The notes: generated from the letters alone by a model not told the origin. A stretch of 64,000 nt of DNA from Xenoacremonium recifei (GCA_012184525.1 WOFQ01000007.1:620001-684000), one strand, 5' to 3'. Shown: positions 1 to 10,612, counted from the stretch's first letter. Translations and numbers: made by a program.

Positions 1-38
1 CCTAAATACTGCCTGTATAAGTCTCTAACATACCCCAG
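1..38 (+). other. 3' part of an intron in the DNA ligase gene
   Basis: The first 38 bases read as the end of a spliceosomal intron: a CTAAC branch site at about 24-28 and a CCCCAG acceptor ending at 38. The DNA ligase reading frame opens immediately after it. The donor lies outside the window. Confidence 0.8.
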
Positions 39-578
39 GTCAAAAAGGACTACCTCTCCGGCGTCGGTGACTCACTCGACCTTGTCGTCCTAGGCGCCTA
101 CTACGGCAAAGGCAAACGCACCTCCGTCTACGGCGCCTTCCTCCTCGCCTGCTACAACCCCTCCTCCGACACCTACGAGACCATCTGCAACATCGGCACC
201 GGCTTCTCCGAACAAGTCCTCGAAGAACTGCACACGCAACTCTCCGCCATGACCATCGCCCGTCCCAAGCCTTTCTACGCACACTCCTCCGGCGGCCAGC
301 ACCAGCCTGACGTGTGGCTCGAGCCTCGCGTCGTCTGGGAGGTCAAGACCGCCGACTTGACCCTCAGCCCGCGCTACAAGGCCGGCTGCGGCGAGGGCGT
401 CGACGCCGCCGGCAGTGGACGCGGGATTAGTCTGCGCTTCCCTCGCTTTATCAAGGTGCGCGATGATAAGAAGCCTGATATGGCGACCACGAGTCGTCAG
501 GTTGCGGAGATGTATCGCAAGCAGGAGAGCGTGGCGAAGAGCAAGGGCCCGGCGGTGGATGATGATTTTGAGTACTGA
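39..578 (+). CDS. cdc9: ATP-dependent DNA ligase I, C-terminal part (Cdc9/LIG1 type)
   Basis: This is the last coding exon (180 codons including the stop) of replicative DNA ligase, which seals Okazaki-fragment nicks and completes excision repair in the nucleus. It begins right after a CAG acceptor with VKKDYLSGVGDSLDLVVLGA, the junction between the adenylation domain (motif V-type lysines) and the OB fold. The OB-fold signature YYGKGKRT follows, then GYLEP-like LEPRVVWEV and the motif VI region SLRFPRFIKVRDDK, where the arginine and lysine contact ATP. The protein ends shortly after, at an acidic tail (DDDFEY). The catalytic lysine and the N-terminal half lie upstream of the window. Family assignment is firm; the gene symbol is by family. 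The gene is convergent with the CLC gene, with about 240 bp between the stops. Confidence 0.93.
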   Translation, partial: VKKDYLSGVGDSLDLVVLGAYYGKGKRTSVYGAFLLACYNPSSDTYETICNIGTGFSEQVLEELHTQLSAMTIARPKPFYAHSSGGQHQPDVWLEPRVVWEVKTADLTLSPRYKAGCGEGVDAAGSGRGISLRFPRFIKVRDDKKPDMATTSRQVAEMYRKQESVAKSKGPAVDDDFEY

Positions 579-819
579 TGCATGGAAGGCGGTCTGGCGT
601 TGGGCGGTACAGCATTGCGTGTTATTTATGAGTTACTGAGCTTCTATGCGTGGGGGGTATCCTGTCTATAGATGGAAAAGGGGTCAACGCAAATGTTCAA
701 TGACATAAATCTATCTGCTTTGCAACAATACCCAAGACTCTCTCTCTATGACCCGATACGATGCTTATACAAAAGGGAAACAAAAACAGATCTCGTACAT
801 GGCGTCATGACGCTTAACG

Positions 820-3756
820 CTACAACATGTGCTCCTCCTCATCCTCGATGCTCTCGCCATCGTCCGTGGCATCGCCCCGTAACAGGCCTCGTTCCTCACG
901 CGGCCCATCCTCGCGCGTCACGCCTGTCTCGACGCCGGCGCCGGCAGGCAGCCCGCTGGTCCGGCGCGTCTCCTCAGCGCCGTTGAGCACGTACCAGACG
1001 TCCTTCTTGGTGAGCAGGCCCTGGAGCACGCCGCGGTCGCTGAACAGCACGTAGCGCAGGCCGAGCTTCTGGAAGTACGAGACGACGAGGTGCAGGTTGG
1101 TGTGGGAGGGGAGGGTGAGCGGCGTCTGGTCCATCCAGGGGCGCAGGTCGAGCGTCGTGCGCGGATCGGCCATGGGCTGGTGCGCGAAGAAGGCCTCGGT
1201 GTCGGGGGGGAGCGAGCGCGGCGGCGCGGAGGAGGCGCGCAGGTTGTAGGCCAGCTCGGCGCGCGAGATGTAGCCCAGCAGGATGGCGTCGCGCGGGTCG
1301 GAGATGACGGGGAAGCCGCGGCAGGGGTTGGTGTCGAGGATGCGGGTGAGGGAGGCGATGGAGTGGCCGGTGGCGGTGAGGACGACGAGGTCCTCGATGC
1401 GCGTCATGATCTGGGCAGCAGGGATGTCGGGGATGACCATCTCCTCGGAGTTGTCGAGATAGGGGTACTCGTTGAGATGGATCCAGGCCTCGTAGATGCC
1501 GCGGCGCGAGAAGGCGTCGCCCACCCACTTGGACACCATGACGGCGATCATGATGGGTAGGACGTAGGTCAGGGCGCCGGTGAGCTCGAACATGATGACG
1601 ACGATGGAGACGGTCATGCGGGTGACGCCGGCGAGGGCGGCGGCGGCGCCGACGATGGCGTAGGTGCCGGGCGTGACGCAGGGGATGTCGGGCTCGCAGG
1701 AGGCAAAGAGGATGAAGCCGCGGTGCGAGTGCACCCACATCTCCATGAGGATGCCGGCGGCGCGGCCGGTGAGGGCGCCGATGGCCATGGAGGGCAGGAT
1801 GATGCCGGCGGGGATCTGCAGGCCGAAGGTGATGGCGGCGAGGAAGAAGCCCAGGACGGCGGCGAAGATGAGCAGCACGATGGTGCTGGCCGAGGCGGCG
1901 CCCGTCTTGCACAGGCCGATCTGGTCGTCCAGCACCTGCGAGCACTCGGCGAAGAGGTTCGTGACGAGCTCGCTGGTCTGCACCTTCATGTAGAAGTTGG
2001 GGTAGTTGATGACGGCGGTGAGGAGCGCCACGGCGATGACCTGGACGATGGGGCCGGGCAGCCAGGGCGTGTTTTTGCGCCAGCGGGCGACGGCCATGTT
2101 GAGCTTGATGAAGAGGCCGCCGTAGATGCCCTGGGGGATGTTGGTCAGTGGCCTTGTTGTTTCTTGTCACTGTGGGTGGTCTTTCACTTACACCAAAGAT
2201 GCCCAGGATGGCGTACGGGAGCAGTTCGAAGCGGTGCCACCCGATGGTGTACTGGACCTGGTACAGCACGAGCTGGCCGGAGCGGAACGGATCGAAGGCC
2301 TGGAGCACGACAGCCGCGGTCATGGCACAGACGAAGCTCTGCCACATGGTTTTGTCTGGGAAGTAGTAGGACAAGGACTGAGGGGGGCAACGTTAGTATC
2401 ATATCACGAGCTCAGGGGTTGTAGGGTCTCTCATCTCACCTCAAGACTGAATAAGACGCCGCCAATGGGGGAACCAAAAGCGACAGATACCCCTGACGCC
2501 GCGGCTGCAGAGATGACCTCACGTTTCCGAGCTGCGAGAACGAGTTAGGGAGAGCTGGTCTCGATCAGGGGAGACGGCATAAAACGTACCCTCATTATTA
2601 TTGATATTGGGAAATAGCTTGATGAACAAGTTGGCGCAACAGCAGGCGACATGGATCAAGGGGCCTTCCTTTCCAACCCACATGCCAGACGCCACGGCCA
2701 GGACCAGGCCAAAGGACTTGGTGACGAGCGTCCAGCCGCCGAGGAACCGACGAATAACGAACCCGCCCAGCACCGTCTTGATCTCGGGGATACCGCTGTG
2801 CTTGGCATGGATGGCATATTCCTGGACAAACAGCGCTGAGATATATGCGACACAGACCTGGAGAGCAACCTGTCAGCAGAGGCATTCAGGGGTTTATTGG
2901 GTATAGGCATCCTTACCGAGAAGATGACAAAAAAGAAGTACTCGAGCACCCATTTCCCCCCCGTGCTCGTCAGCCCAACCGCCTCACCCCAGCTCAACCA
3001 GCCCGCGCACTTCGATCCTTGGTCGTACCCGTAGCAGCAAAAGTGCTTGTTGAGATAGAAGTGCCCGCCCTCGGGACCGCTCGAACAGAAGCCCAGCTTC
3101 AGGTCGCCCAGCCAATCCGTCGTGACATCGATCCAGGCCGCCACCGCACCCACCGCCATGCCCGTGAGCAGCAGCACAATCCACACCTGGCTCGCATCGA
3201 GCAGGTGCTGCACATAGCCCAACAGCCCGCCCGCCCCCGTGGCGAGGCTGCGCAGGCGCTGGCGCTCCTTGGTGTACTCGAAGATCCAGTCGATGGCCGT
3301 GAGATCCTCATAGCCGACACGCCGCCCGGGGCCCTCGATGTACCAGTCCAGCGGCACGCCGTCCTTGGACGCAGCGTCGAGGGGCGTCGGGGAGCGGCGG
3401 CGCGGGACGTCGGCGGCGGTGTCGTCGGGCGTGGCACTGGTCCATGAATCTGAAGCGGCGTGGCCGAAGCGCGAGCCGGTGAGGGCGGAGAGGATGCGCG
3501 AGGGCGCGGAGAGCAGCGAGGGCGCGCGGCGGCGCTTGAAGGATAGTGGCGCGTTCAGGTCGCCGGCGATCGGGTCGTCGGCGAGGATCTCGGCGGCGGA
3601 GGAGGCATCATCGTGATGGTGGTGGTGGTGATGGTGGCCCAGGAGGTCGATGTCGTCGTGGTCGTCAGCCGAGGGCGGCGTGGCCACGGCGGCTGATTGC
3701 GAGTGTGACGAGGAGGATACGGACGCAAAGGGGTCGTTCTGCGCTGCCGTGGACAT
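820..3756 (-). CDS. CLC-family chloride channel/transporter with C-terminal CBS domains
   Basis: Five exons (minus strand): 3756-2917, 2857-2590, 2531-2440, 2377-2192, 2130-820, giving about 898 aa. Introns are 58-62 bp with GTAAG/GTACG donors and CTAAC-like branches. The first ~190 residues are a low-complexity cytosolic tail with an eight-histidine run, then the CLC membrane core. The selectivity motif reads HSGIPE (about 300-305) instead of the common GSGIPE, and GKEGP (342-346) keeps the gating glutamate E344. The last 200-odd residues form two CBS domains (IMTRIEDLVVL onward). CLC proteins move chloride across endosomal, vacuolar or plasma membranes. The residue matching the internal proton glutamate of exchangers is serine 401, so a channel-like mechanism is possible. 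The HSGIPE form belongs, from memory, to a fungal subfamily distinct from yeast Gef1. Confidence 0.93.
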
Positions 3757-4246
3757 GGTGCGGGCTTCAGGCCATCATGAGGCCTCGAGATGTCTTGCGG
3801 GATGGGAGAGAGATTGATGGGGGGGGCGTTGGAGATCTGGTCTGGGACAAGGCACGGGGCTAGGTAGCTAATTAATTAGATCTCGAGCTATCGACGAGGC
3901 TGGCAGGGGAGCTGACGGCCCACTGGACGCGCAGGGTCTGACAGGGCCGTTACAGGGGGTTCTGGCTGGGCTTACAGCGGGGCGTCGGCACTAGGCCTGC
4001 TGAGCTCCAGGCTATTTGAGCCCCTGCATTCGTTCAGCAAGCGGGGCGTCTACCCTACACATCTACAAACCTTTCCAATCTTTTACATCTTGAGAAACTC
4101 GATCGATGTTCTGTCTTTCTAGCCTCGGCACATAACGATTCATGACTTCGATACCCCTAAATTCCTCTAGACCTCTGGGAACTCGTGTGTTCGAGCTAAT
4201 TTAAGTTCAGTTTCGGGCCGTCTGGGAGCCGTAAAGTTGGCCTGTC
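3757..4246. promoter_or_regulatory. Divergent intergenic region between CLC and neurochondrin-like genes
   Basis: About 490 bp between two divergent start codons, so it must contain both promoters. I see no coding potential and no clear TATA box. A GC-rich half lies next to the CLC gene and a CT-rich half next to the neurochondrin-like gene. Confidence 0.5.
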
Positions 4247-6224
4247 ATGGATAGCACTTCCACACAATCAAACACCCAGTCAACACCGTCACGACCACTC
4301 CCAAGTGAACCAGACCTCGCCCGCATACAAGGCTTGCTCAAATCTAAAGACGACACACAGCGTTTTGTCGGCCTAGCTCTACTCAAGTCCGTTCTCGACA
4401 ACTCGGAACAGCTTCGCCAGGATGAAGCCACCGTCAAGAGCCTCTGGGCAAACCTTTCGCCCAGATTCCTGGACCGTTTGTTGCGGACTGGATCGAAACC
4501 GGCGAGCCAGAATCCCAATGCGAAGGACATGTTGGATCTTGTAGTTTCAGTGCTTCACACATTTGGTCTTCTCCTTCCAGGGAGCGCGGCAAGTGATGAG
4601 AAGTTCCTGAATCGGATCCCCCGCTTAGTCGAGGCCGTGCTGTATAGGTGAGAGACTTCGTATCAAACAACCCCTGAATTGAATCTAACCTTGGATAGTT
4701 CCGAAGAGACGACAAAGTTGATATTGCAGCTTCTCCACACGCTTGTAAACTCTCCGCAAGGCTGCAAGGTCTTTGTTGGGATCGAGGACAATAGTCCTCT
4801 CACTGAGATTGCTCCCACACACGCAGGTGTCCTCGACATCTTCCTCTTCGCATGGCTCAACGCTATGACTGCCGTTGAAGATCCATCCAGTCTATCTGGA
4901 ATGGTCGACAAGACAATCCAGAGCCTCGCGTCATCGTTTACCGGCACTGATGCTGTTACTTTGCTGGAGTTTCTTGGGCTGTTCCTCCGAAATGCCGATG
5001 AGAGGGTACGTCCGCAACCGTGTTATATAGAACGACGCTGACTTTCTCTAGATGCTGCCAGTCTCTGCAAAATGGCTTAAGCAAGTCATCGTCTATATAC
5101 AGAATCTCGTCACAAGCCGTCCAACTCCCGAGGCGCGCTCTGCGTACACCAATGCAGCAGCCTCTGTGCTCAAAACTTACCGCACTCACTCATGCCCACT
5201 CCTCTTCATTAACACAACCAAGGAGAAGAAGCAGGAAGACTTTTCATACCTCTTCATCAAGCTGCTTCTAATCGACATCCGCTCATCCCTACCGACCCTA
5301 CTTGAGCAGCTCAACAAACCGGAATACCCCAAGACATCCCGGCGACTGACATCCGCTTTCGACATCATCTCCATATTCCTCGGCTACCTCTTCGAAGTCA
5401 CCGCCGACGACGAGAGCACCGCATTAACAGACATCATGTCCCTAGACAAACTGCTCAAACTCCGCCAAGATCTCGGCGACACAGTGTCTCTGACCCTCGA
5501 GTATCTCCGCGACAGATGGGACGCTTCCACCGCAGGCGCCATGGGCCTCCATGCCGAAGCGCGCACCACCGCCGCCGAGGGCGAGCACTTCACGTTGACC
5601 TGGGACTCACTCACAGACCGTGCCGACGAGGACGCCTTTGTTCTCGCAGCGGTACGTGCCGCGGCGCTTTGGATCCGCGAGGACGACGGGTCGACGCTGC
5701 GCAAGGAGGCGTCGGGGCTGGTCGACATGTTCATGGACCTCTACAAGGCGAGCGCCAGCAGCACAAACGACAAGCTTGACTTCCGGTCTCCCGTCCTCGT
5801 CGCTCTATGCGGCATTGTAAACGTCCAGACTGGCCGCGACGCAATCCTCGCGCACGACGGCTGGGCTCTGCTCTCAAAAGACCTCGTCGCTCTCCTTCAC
5901 CAGATCGACAGACGCCCGCGGCCCTCACCCGCCGCCATCTCGCAGGGCATGGACATCATTGCCATCCTTGAACAGCTACTTGAGCCGGAGGAGGACGTCG
6001 AAGAGCCGCAGAGCAACTTCCGCGAGGCGTGGATGGATCTCGTCACCGCTGTAGCTGCATGGGACTGCACGCCTGCGCCGGAGCCCTGGGCTGACTTTCA
6101 GAAGGGCGTCATGGAGCTGTGTCTGCACCTGGCCTCACTTGCGTCTGCTGGAGTGAAGAAGCGGTATAAGCACTCTATCGATGCTATTGAGGAAAGTCTG
6201 GGGTGCTTGAGACTGAAGCCGTGA
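4247..6224 (+). CDS. Neurochondrin-family protein
   Basis: Three exons: 4247-4647, 4699-5005, 5052-6224 (626 aa). Introns are 51 and 46 bp, the first with CTAAC just upstream of TAG. The protein is almost entirely alpha-helical with leucine-rich helical repeats, as in the armadillo-like neurochondrin family. Recognisable family features are the N-terminal LLKSKDDTQRFVGLALLKSV helix pair and the FLGLFLRNADER segment. Neurochondrin is a cytosolic protein linked to neurite outgrowth and GPCR/Rab binding in animals. The fungal members have no well-defined function, and I infer none. No signal peptide or transmembrane segment is seen. The family call rests on sequence feel and repeat architecture rather than on a catalytic motif. 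Confidence 0.8.
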
Positions 6225-6576
6225 TACCAGTCCATACGTGATGGGCAAGACTTGAGGCGCTTTGGTTGGAATGGTGGTTGATGCACCATCATGTCAGTGG
6301 CTTTTCGGGGCAGCGTTGCAATGTGCTGAGGGCGATGCCGTCAGACTGATTGAACTCTCGTCGCGACTGGGTGGTTGGATGAGGGGTAGGGTAGAGTGGC
6401 GGGGGGCTCGGCGAGTCTCGTTGGCTAGCTATAAGACGGGCGATGATCTCGTATTCAAAAACCTGCAACTGATTGTTCTCATGTAATGAGGCTGAGACAA
6501 AAGTAATTGACAAATTCAACAAGATATCGGTTGTATACTATCATTTTTTTAAAACCCAAGGCTCTTACAGCTATAT
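6225..6576. promoter_or_regulatory. Intergenic region upstream of the flavoprotein gene
   Basis: About 350 bp containing the 3' UTR of the neurochondrin-like gene and the promoter of the flavoprotein gene. A TATATAT element at 6571-6577 overlaps the most upstream in-frame ATG. No coding sequence is evident. Confidence 0.5.
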
Positions 6577-6577
6577 A
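6571..6577 (+). promoter_or_regulatory. TATA-like element overlapping the upstream ATG of the flavoprotein gene
   Basis: TATATAT directly overlaps the ATG at 6577. If used as a TATA box, transcripts would start about 30-100 bp downstream and would include only the ATG at 6664. This is motif reading only. Confidence 0.35.
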
Positions 6578-8100
6578 TGAACCTCCTCACAAGCCCATTC
6601 CGTCGTTTCTCAAAGCTTCACCTCCCAAACAGCATCCTGAATACCCACCGTTTCATCAAAACCATGGCCCCGACACACTACGACGTCCTCGTCATCGGCT
6701 CCGGCCAGTCCGGCAACCCAGTCGCCAAGGCCTTCGCTAAAGTTGGTAAGAAGACAGCCGTAGTCGAGCGCTCATCCATCGGCGGTACCTGTGTCAACAT
6801 AGGATGCACGCCAACTAAGACGATGATCGCCTCTGGCCGGGCAGCGTACTTGGCGTGCCGAGGGGCCGATTACGGCGTGCAGATCCCCGGGGATGTAAGC
6901 ATCGACATGGCTGTGGTACGGGAGCGCAAGCGCGCGATTGTGCGGCAGTGGCATGGTGGAAGCGTGAAGGGGCTGGAGGCCGCGGGCGTGGAGGTGTTGA
7001 TGGGGGAAGCGAGCTTTATTGGGGAGAAGAGACTGCGAGTAAAGCTGAATGAAGGCGGAGAGCGCGAGGTCAGTGCCGAGACGGTGTTTCTGAACGTGGG
7101 AGAGAGGCCATCACGGCCGGAGATTGAGGGCTTGGGGGACGTTGATCCGGCGCGAGTCCTGGATTCGACATCTATCATGGAGTTGGACAAGGTGCCGAAG
7201 CATCTCATCGTCCTGGGCGGAGGATACATCGGTCTCGAGTTCGGACAGCTGTTTCGTCGGCTGGGCGCAGAGGTGACCATCGTCCAGAGGGCGAAGCAGC
7301 TGGTTCCGCGGGAGGACGTCGACATTGCAGAGTGTGTGCTGAAGATCCTGCGCGAAGACGGCATCACGGTCCATCTGTCGAGCACCGTCAAGTCCATTTC
7401 CAAGACAAAGGACTCGGAAACGCCATTCGCCGTCAAGGTACAGACATCCGAGGGGGGAACCGAAATTCCAGCATCCCATCTGCTGTTGGCGACTGGGCGC
7501 GTGCCCAACACTGACAGCCTCAACCTCTCCGTCGTCGGCATTGATACCACTCCAAAGGGACATATCATGGTCGACGACAAGCTCAAGACCAATGTCCCTG
7601 GAGTGTATGCCCTGGGCGACTGTCACGGAGGTGCCGCTTTCACGCACATGTCCTACGACGACTTCCGCATCGTCCGCTCCAACTTCCTCTCCGCAACCAT
7701 GCCCCCCTCTGCGCCTCCCATGGCCACCACACACGTCTCCAAGTCCCGAGTTGCGATACCCTACGTCGTGTACATGGACCCCCAGCTAGGCCACGTCGGC
7801 CAACACTTCAAAGAGCTCCAACGCACCTCGCGCGAGGTGCAGACCGCCGCCATGCCCATGAGCTACGTCGCCCGCGCGGCAGAGACGGACGAGCCGCGGG
7901 GCATGATGAAGGCCACGGTGGACGCCAGGACGGGCGAGATCCTGGGCTTCACGTGCCTGGGCATCGAGGGCGGCGAGGTCATGTCGATTGTGCAGACGGC
8001 CATGATGGGCGGGCTGAAGTGGTGGGATCTGGAGGCTGCCGTATATGCGCATCCCACATTGGCCGAGAGTCTGAACAACCTGTGGGGATACCTGAAGTAG
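6577..8100 (+). CDS. FAD-dependent pyridine nucleotide-disulfide oxidoreductase (class I, mercuric reductase/lipoamide dehydrogenase-like)
   Basis: Intronless, 507 aa from the first ATG or 478 aa from the ATG at 6664. Order of motifs (long numbering): FAD-binding GSGQSG (41-46), redox-active pair CVNIGC (C72/C77) in GGTCVNIGCTPTK, NAD(P)H-binding GGGYIGLEFG near 212, second FAD site ALGDCHGG near 347, and the interface His-Glu dyad in HPTLAE (H492, E497). These are all the residues needed for a working disulfide oxidoreductase. The C-terminal vicinal cysteines of mercuric reductase are absent, so mercury reduction is not supported. The substrate is unknown. The first 29 residues look like a mitochondrial presequence (basic, no acids). 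The 6664 ATG has the better context (accATGgc) and a TATA-like box overlaps the first ATG, so 6664 may be the main start. Confidence 0.9.
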   Translation: MNLLTSPFRRFSKLHLPNSILNTHRFIKTMAPTHYDVLVIGSGQSGNPVAKAFAKVGKKTAVVERSSIGGTCVNIGCTPTKTMIASGRAAYLACRGADYGVQIPGDVSIDMAVVRERKRAIVRQWHGGSVKGLEAAGVEVLMGEASFIGEKRLRVKLNEGGEREVSAETVFLNVGERPSRPEIEGLGDVDPARVLDSTSIMELDKVPKHLIVLGGGYIGLEFGQLFRRLGAEVTIVQRAKQLVPREDVDIAECVLKILREDGITVHLSSTVKSISKTKDSETPFAVKVQTSEGGTEIPASHLLLATGRVPNTDSLNLSVVGIDTTPKGHIMVDDKLKTNVPGVYALGDCHGGAAFTHMSYDDFRIVRSNFLSATMPPSAPPMATTHVSKSRVAIPYVVYMDPQLGHVGQHFKELQRTSREVQTAAMPMSYVARAAETDEPRGMMKATVDARTGEILGFTCLGIEGGEVMSIVQTAMMGGLKWWDLEAAVYAHPTLAESLNNLWGYLK

Positions 8101-8118
8101 GAGGTTGTCGTATGTAGT

Positions 8119-8757
8119 TTAAGCAATCTCGATAGGATTCATCTCGGCCTTGGTGCCTGCGGCTGGTTCCTTCGCGTGTTCCTGCTGCTGCTTCTGCGCT
8201 GCTGCCTCGGCCTTGGCTCGTCGCTTGCGAGCGCGGCGAACTTCGATTTCCAGAGCTCGCATCTCCGCCTCGACGGTCATGAGGGGTGCCATGTACTTGT
8301 CGACAGCTTGGATGGCTTGCGTCTGGGCTGTACGGAGAGGCATGGGGGCGAACAGGCCGAACCAGTGGAGGGGATTTTTGTTATTGTTTTGCTTTCGCTT
8401 CTCAGTAGTCTTGGTCTCTTTCTCGGCGGCTTCCGTAGCTTGGCTCTCTCCTTTGTCGTCCTCGGTTTCCGTTGTTGGCTCAGCTCCAGCCTTGGAATTC
8501 TCCGGCGTCTTCACTATCCGGAATGTTGGTTGGTCCTGGTCGTCTCCCTGGATCTCTAGTATCCGTTGGGCCTTCATCCTCTCGTCGTAATGGTCTTGGC
8601 CATACCGCATGCCCCTCTCCCCGGAGAAGTTAGCCCGGGCAATGTTCTGATACACGCCTGATAGGAGCTGGGAGAGGCCCTCTCTAAGCCGCGTATATTC
8701 GTCCAAGAGTCCGAGGTAGCGCTCCAGGAGCTCATCAATGTGCTGTTGATGATCCAT
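8119..8757 (-). CDS. Vma22/CCDC115-like V-ATPase assembly factor
   Basis: A single exon of 212 aa. The start at 8757 (MDHQQHIDELLERYL) is preferred over an in-frame start at 8865, because the extra 36 residues lack the helical character of the family. The N-terminus is a coiled-coil with LLERYLxLLDEYTRLREGLS. An acidic, low-complexity middle follows, then the conserved block LHWFGLFAPMPLRTAQTQ, and a basic coiled-coil tail rich in A, K, R and Q. This order (helix pair, WFG..PLR..Q block) is that of Vma22 and human CCDC115, ER proteins that help assemble the membrane sector of the V-ATPase. The gene faces the flavoprotein gene with only 18 bp between the two stop codons. Confidence 0.8.
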   Translation of the reverse strand: MDHQQHIDELLERYLGLLDEYTRLREGLSQLLSGVYQNIARANFSGERGMRYGQDHYDERMKAQRILEIQGDDQDQPTFRIVKTPENSKAGAEPTTETEDDKGESQATEAAEKETKTTEKRKQNNNKNPLHWFGLFAPMPLRTAQTQAIQAVDKYMAPLMTVEAEMRALEIEVRRARKRRAKAEAAAQKQQQEHAKEPAAGTKAEMNPIEIA

Positions 8758-9097
8758 GTTGAAAGTTGTCTGCAGCCGAGATGAATTGGGGCAAACAAAT
8801 ATGGTGCAATCGAAACCAGTCAAGTTTGATATACGAGACTTGCTCGAACTGAATCTGTTACTCAAATCTCAAATAAACAGTTGTTGATCTCTGGTCAGGA
8901 ACGTGAGCAAGGGACTTTCCGGTGGATGAGGCCGAAGCCAGATGTTGCGTCGTGGCGGTGGGTCAGTTCGCTTTGGTGCATAGTACTGTCTACAACCATC
9001 GCTACCTTACATTGCAACAGACACTCAACATAGACACATCATGGACAAGAATCATAGTCTTCATTGTTTTTAAGCGAGTAGCTCTCAGAGCTGGACT
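8758..9097. other. Intergenic region: Vma22-like promoter and MFS 3' end
   Basis: About 340 bp between the start of the Vma22-like gene and the stop of the MFS gene, both on the minus strand. I see no further gene in it. Confidence 0.5.
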
Positions 9098-10612
9098 CTA
9101 TCCAGCTTCTGATCGTTCCCTGAACTTCAATGGCCCGCCAATCCAAATCACCATGGAGATCGATGTCACGCCCATCAACAACCCCAAGCTCCATCCTACA
9201 GTCCCCCATCCGGCACTATCCCTGATCAATCCGCCCATGATTGGGCCTACCAGAGCACCGCTAGAGTACGCCATGTTATAGAGCCCATACGCTTGGGCAT
9301 ACGGTGCTGCGCCGGCATCCTCGCCCTGATCTGACTCAACGGACCATGTGATTTCGGCCATGAGAGGCCCAAAGACACATGATATCGAGATGCCGACACC
9401 AACGAGCAAGCCGCAGAGCATGACCTTATGGGCCATGGTATTCTCGGTGACGAATCGCAGACAGATGAGGAACGGCGTGGCGAACGCGAAGCCAAAGGCC
9501 GAAATCCACTTGGATCCGTAACGGTCAGCAAAATGGCCGATGAGCGGGCTGAGGAACGACGGCAGGACCACGGGGAGGAATATCAGACCGGCCCCCGTTG
9601 AGTTCCAATCAAAGGTATCGGCAACGAAGAGCGGTAATGTGCTTTCGAAGGCTGTCTGAACCACGGATTCAATGAATGTGCCCCAGAGAGCGACAGACAC
9701 GCGGGGCTGCTTCAGCAACCTCCAAAGTGTTCCAATTGGAGAATAGTTCACTCTCTTGGGCGCCTCTGATGTTCCGGCTTGAGCTCCTTCGACATCTCCT
9801 ACCGGCGCCAGAACAATATCATCTGGCCCAGGTTGCTCAGTCCCCAGCCAACGCTTTGCATCCTTGAGCTCGATCATGACGAGACGGAGACAAATGTCGA
9901 CGGCAATGAGACCGAAGCACATGGCAAACACCTGGTAGTAACCCCCGCGTCCGTACACCACGCCTCCGAGAAGCGGTGCTATCAGAACGCCGAGACTCAT
10001 GGCCGTGCCGATCCAGCCCGTAGCAGCACCGACGTGGCTCTTATCCACGGAGTCAACGATCAGCGCGAGCCCGACGGTCCATGTTAATGCCGAAGATAGA
10101 CCCTGCAATGCTCTGCCAACGAGTAGCATGGCAATATTCTTGGCTAGACAGAAGAAGACGGTAGCACCTCCCAGCATGAAAAGACCAAAGAGCATTGGGA
10201 GTCGCCGGTTCTGGATTCGGTCGGCGAGGTAACCCCATATTGCTGTGTGTTCGGGTAAGCTGTCAGTACATGTGATATTGCAGGTGATAGATTACTATAA
10301 GTAACGTACGGGATGAGGCTAGAAGAGTTGCACCAAAGACAGCGAGGGAGATGGAAACCCAGTATTGCACTCGGTCTTCCGGAACTCCTACCCGAGACTC
10401 GAGCGAGAAAGGGAGGACGGGCACGACAACACCATAAAGAAAGACGTCCTGGATTTCTCATTAGATTCGATCGATTGACAACTATTTGCGAGAGAGGTGG
10501 CACATACGGTAAAGACGGCAAACGATGATGTAGTGACGAGGAGCGCCGATGAAGATCTCAACTTCAAGAACAGCGGCGGCTTGCCCTCTGTCCGGCCGTT
10601 GGTGAATACCAT
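9098..10612 (-). CDS. Major facilitator superfamily transporter, DHA1-like
   Basis: Three exons (minus strand): 10612-10508, 10448-10310, 10242-9098, 462 aa. Introns are 59 and 67 bp with GTATG/GTACG donors. Twelve hydrophobic segments are visible in two halves, separated by a cytosolic loop around the RWLGTEQPGPDD to EAPKRVNYSP stretch. Family features are FTDVFLYGVVVPVLP in helix 1, GYLADRIQNRR between helices 2 and 3 (the MFS A-motif), and the GHFADRYGSKW repeat of that motif in the second half. The pattern matches proton-coupled drug/amine antiporters (DHA1, related to vesicular monoamine carriers). The substrate cannot be read from sequence. No biosynthetic cluster genes lie next to it, so a housekeeping or general efflux role is as likely as a metabolite exporter. 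Confidence 0.9.

Noticed and set aside
974..2374. A 466-codon open frame on the minus strand overlapping the CLC gene
   Set aside because: After the first true exon segment it continues in the wrong frame through an intron and is full of R/H/P, a shadow of GC-rich coding sequence.
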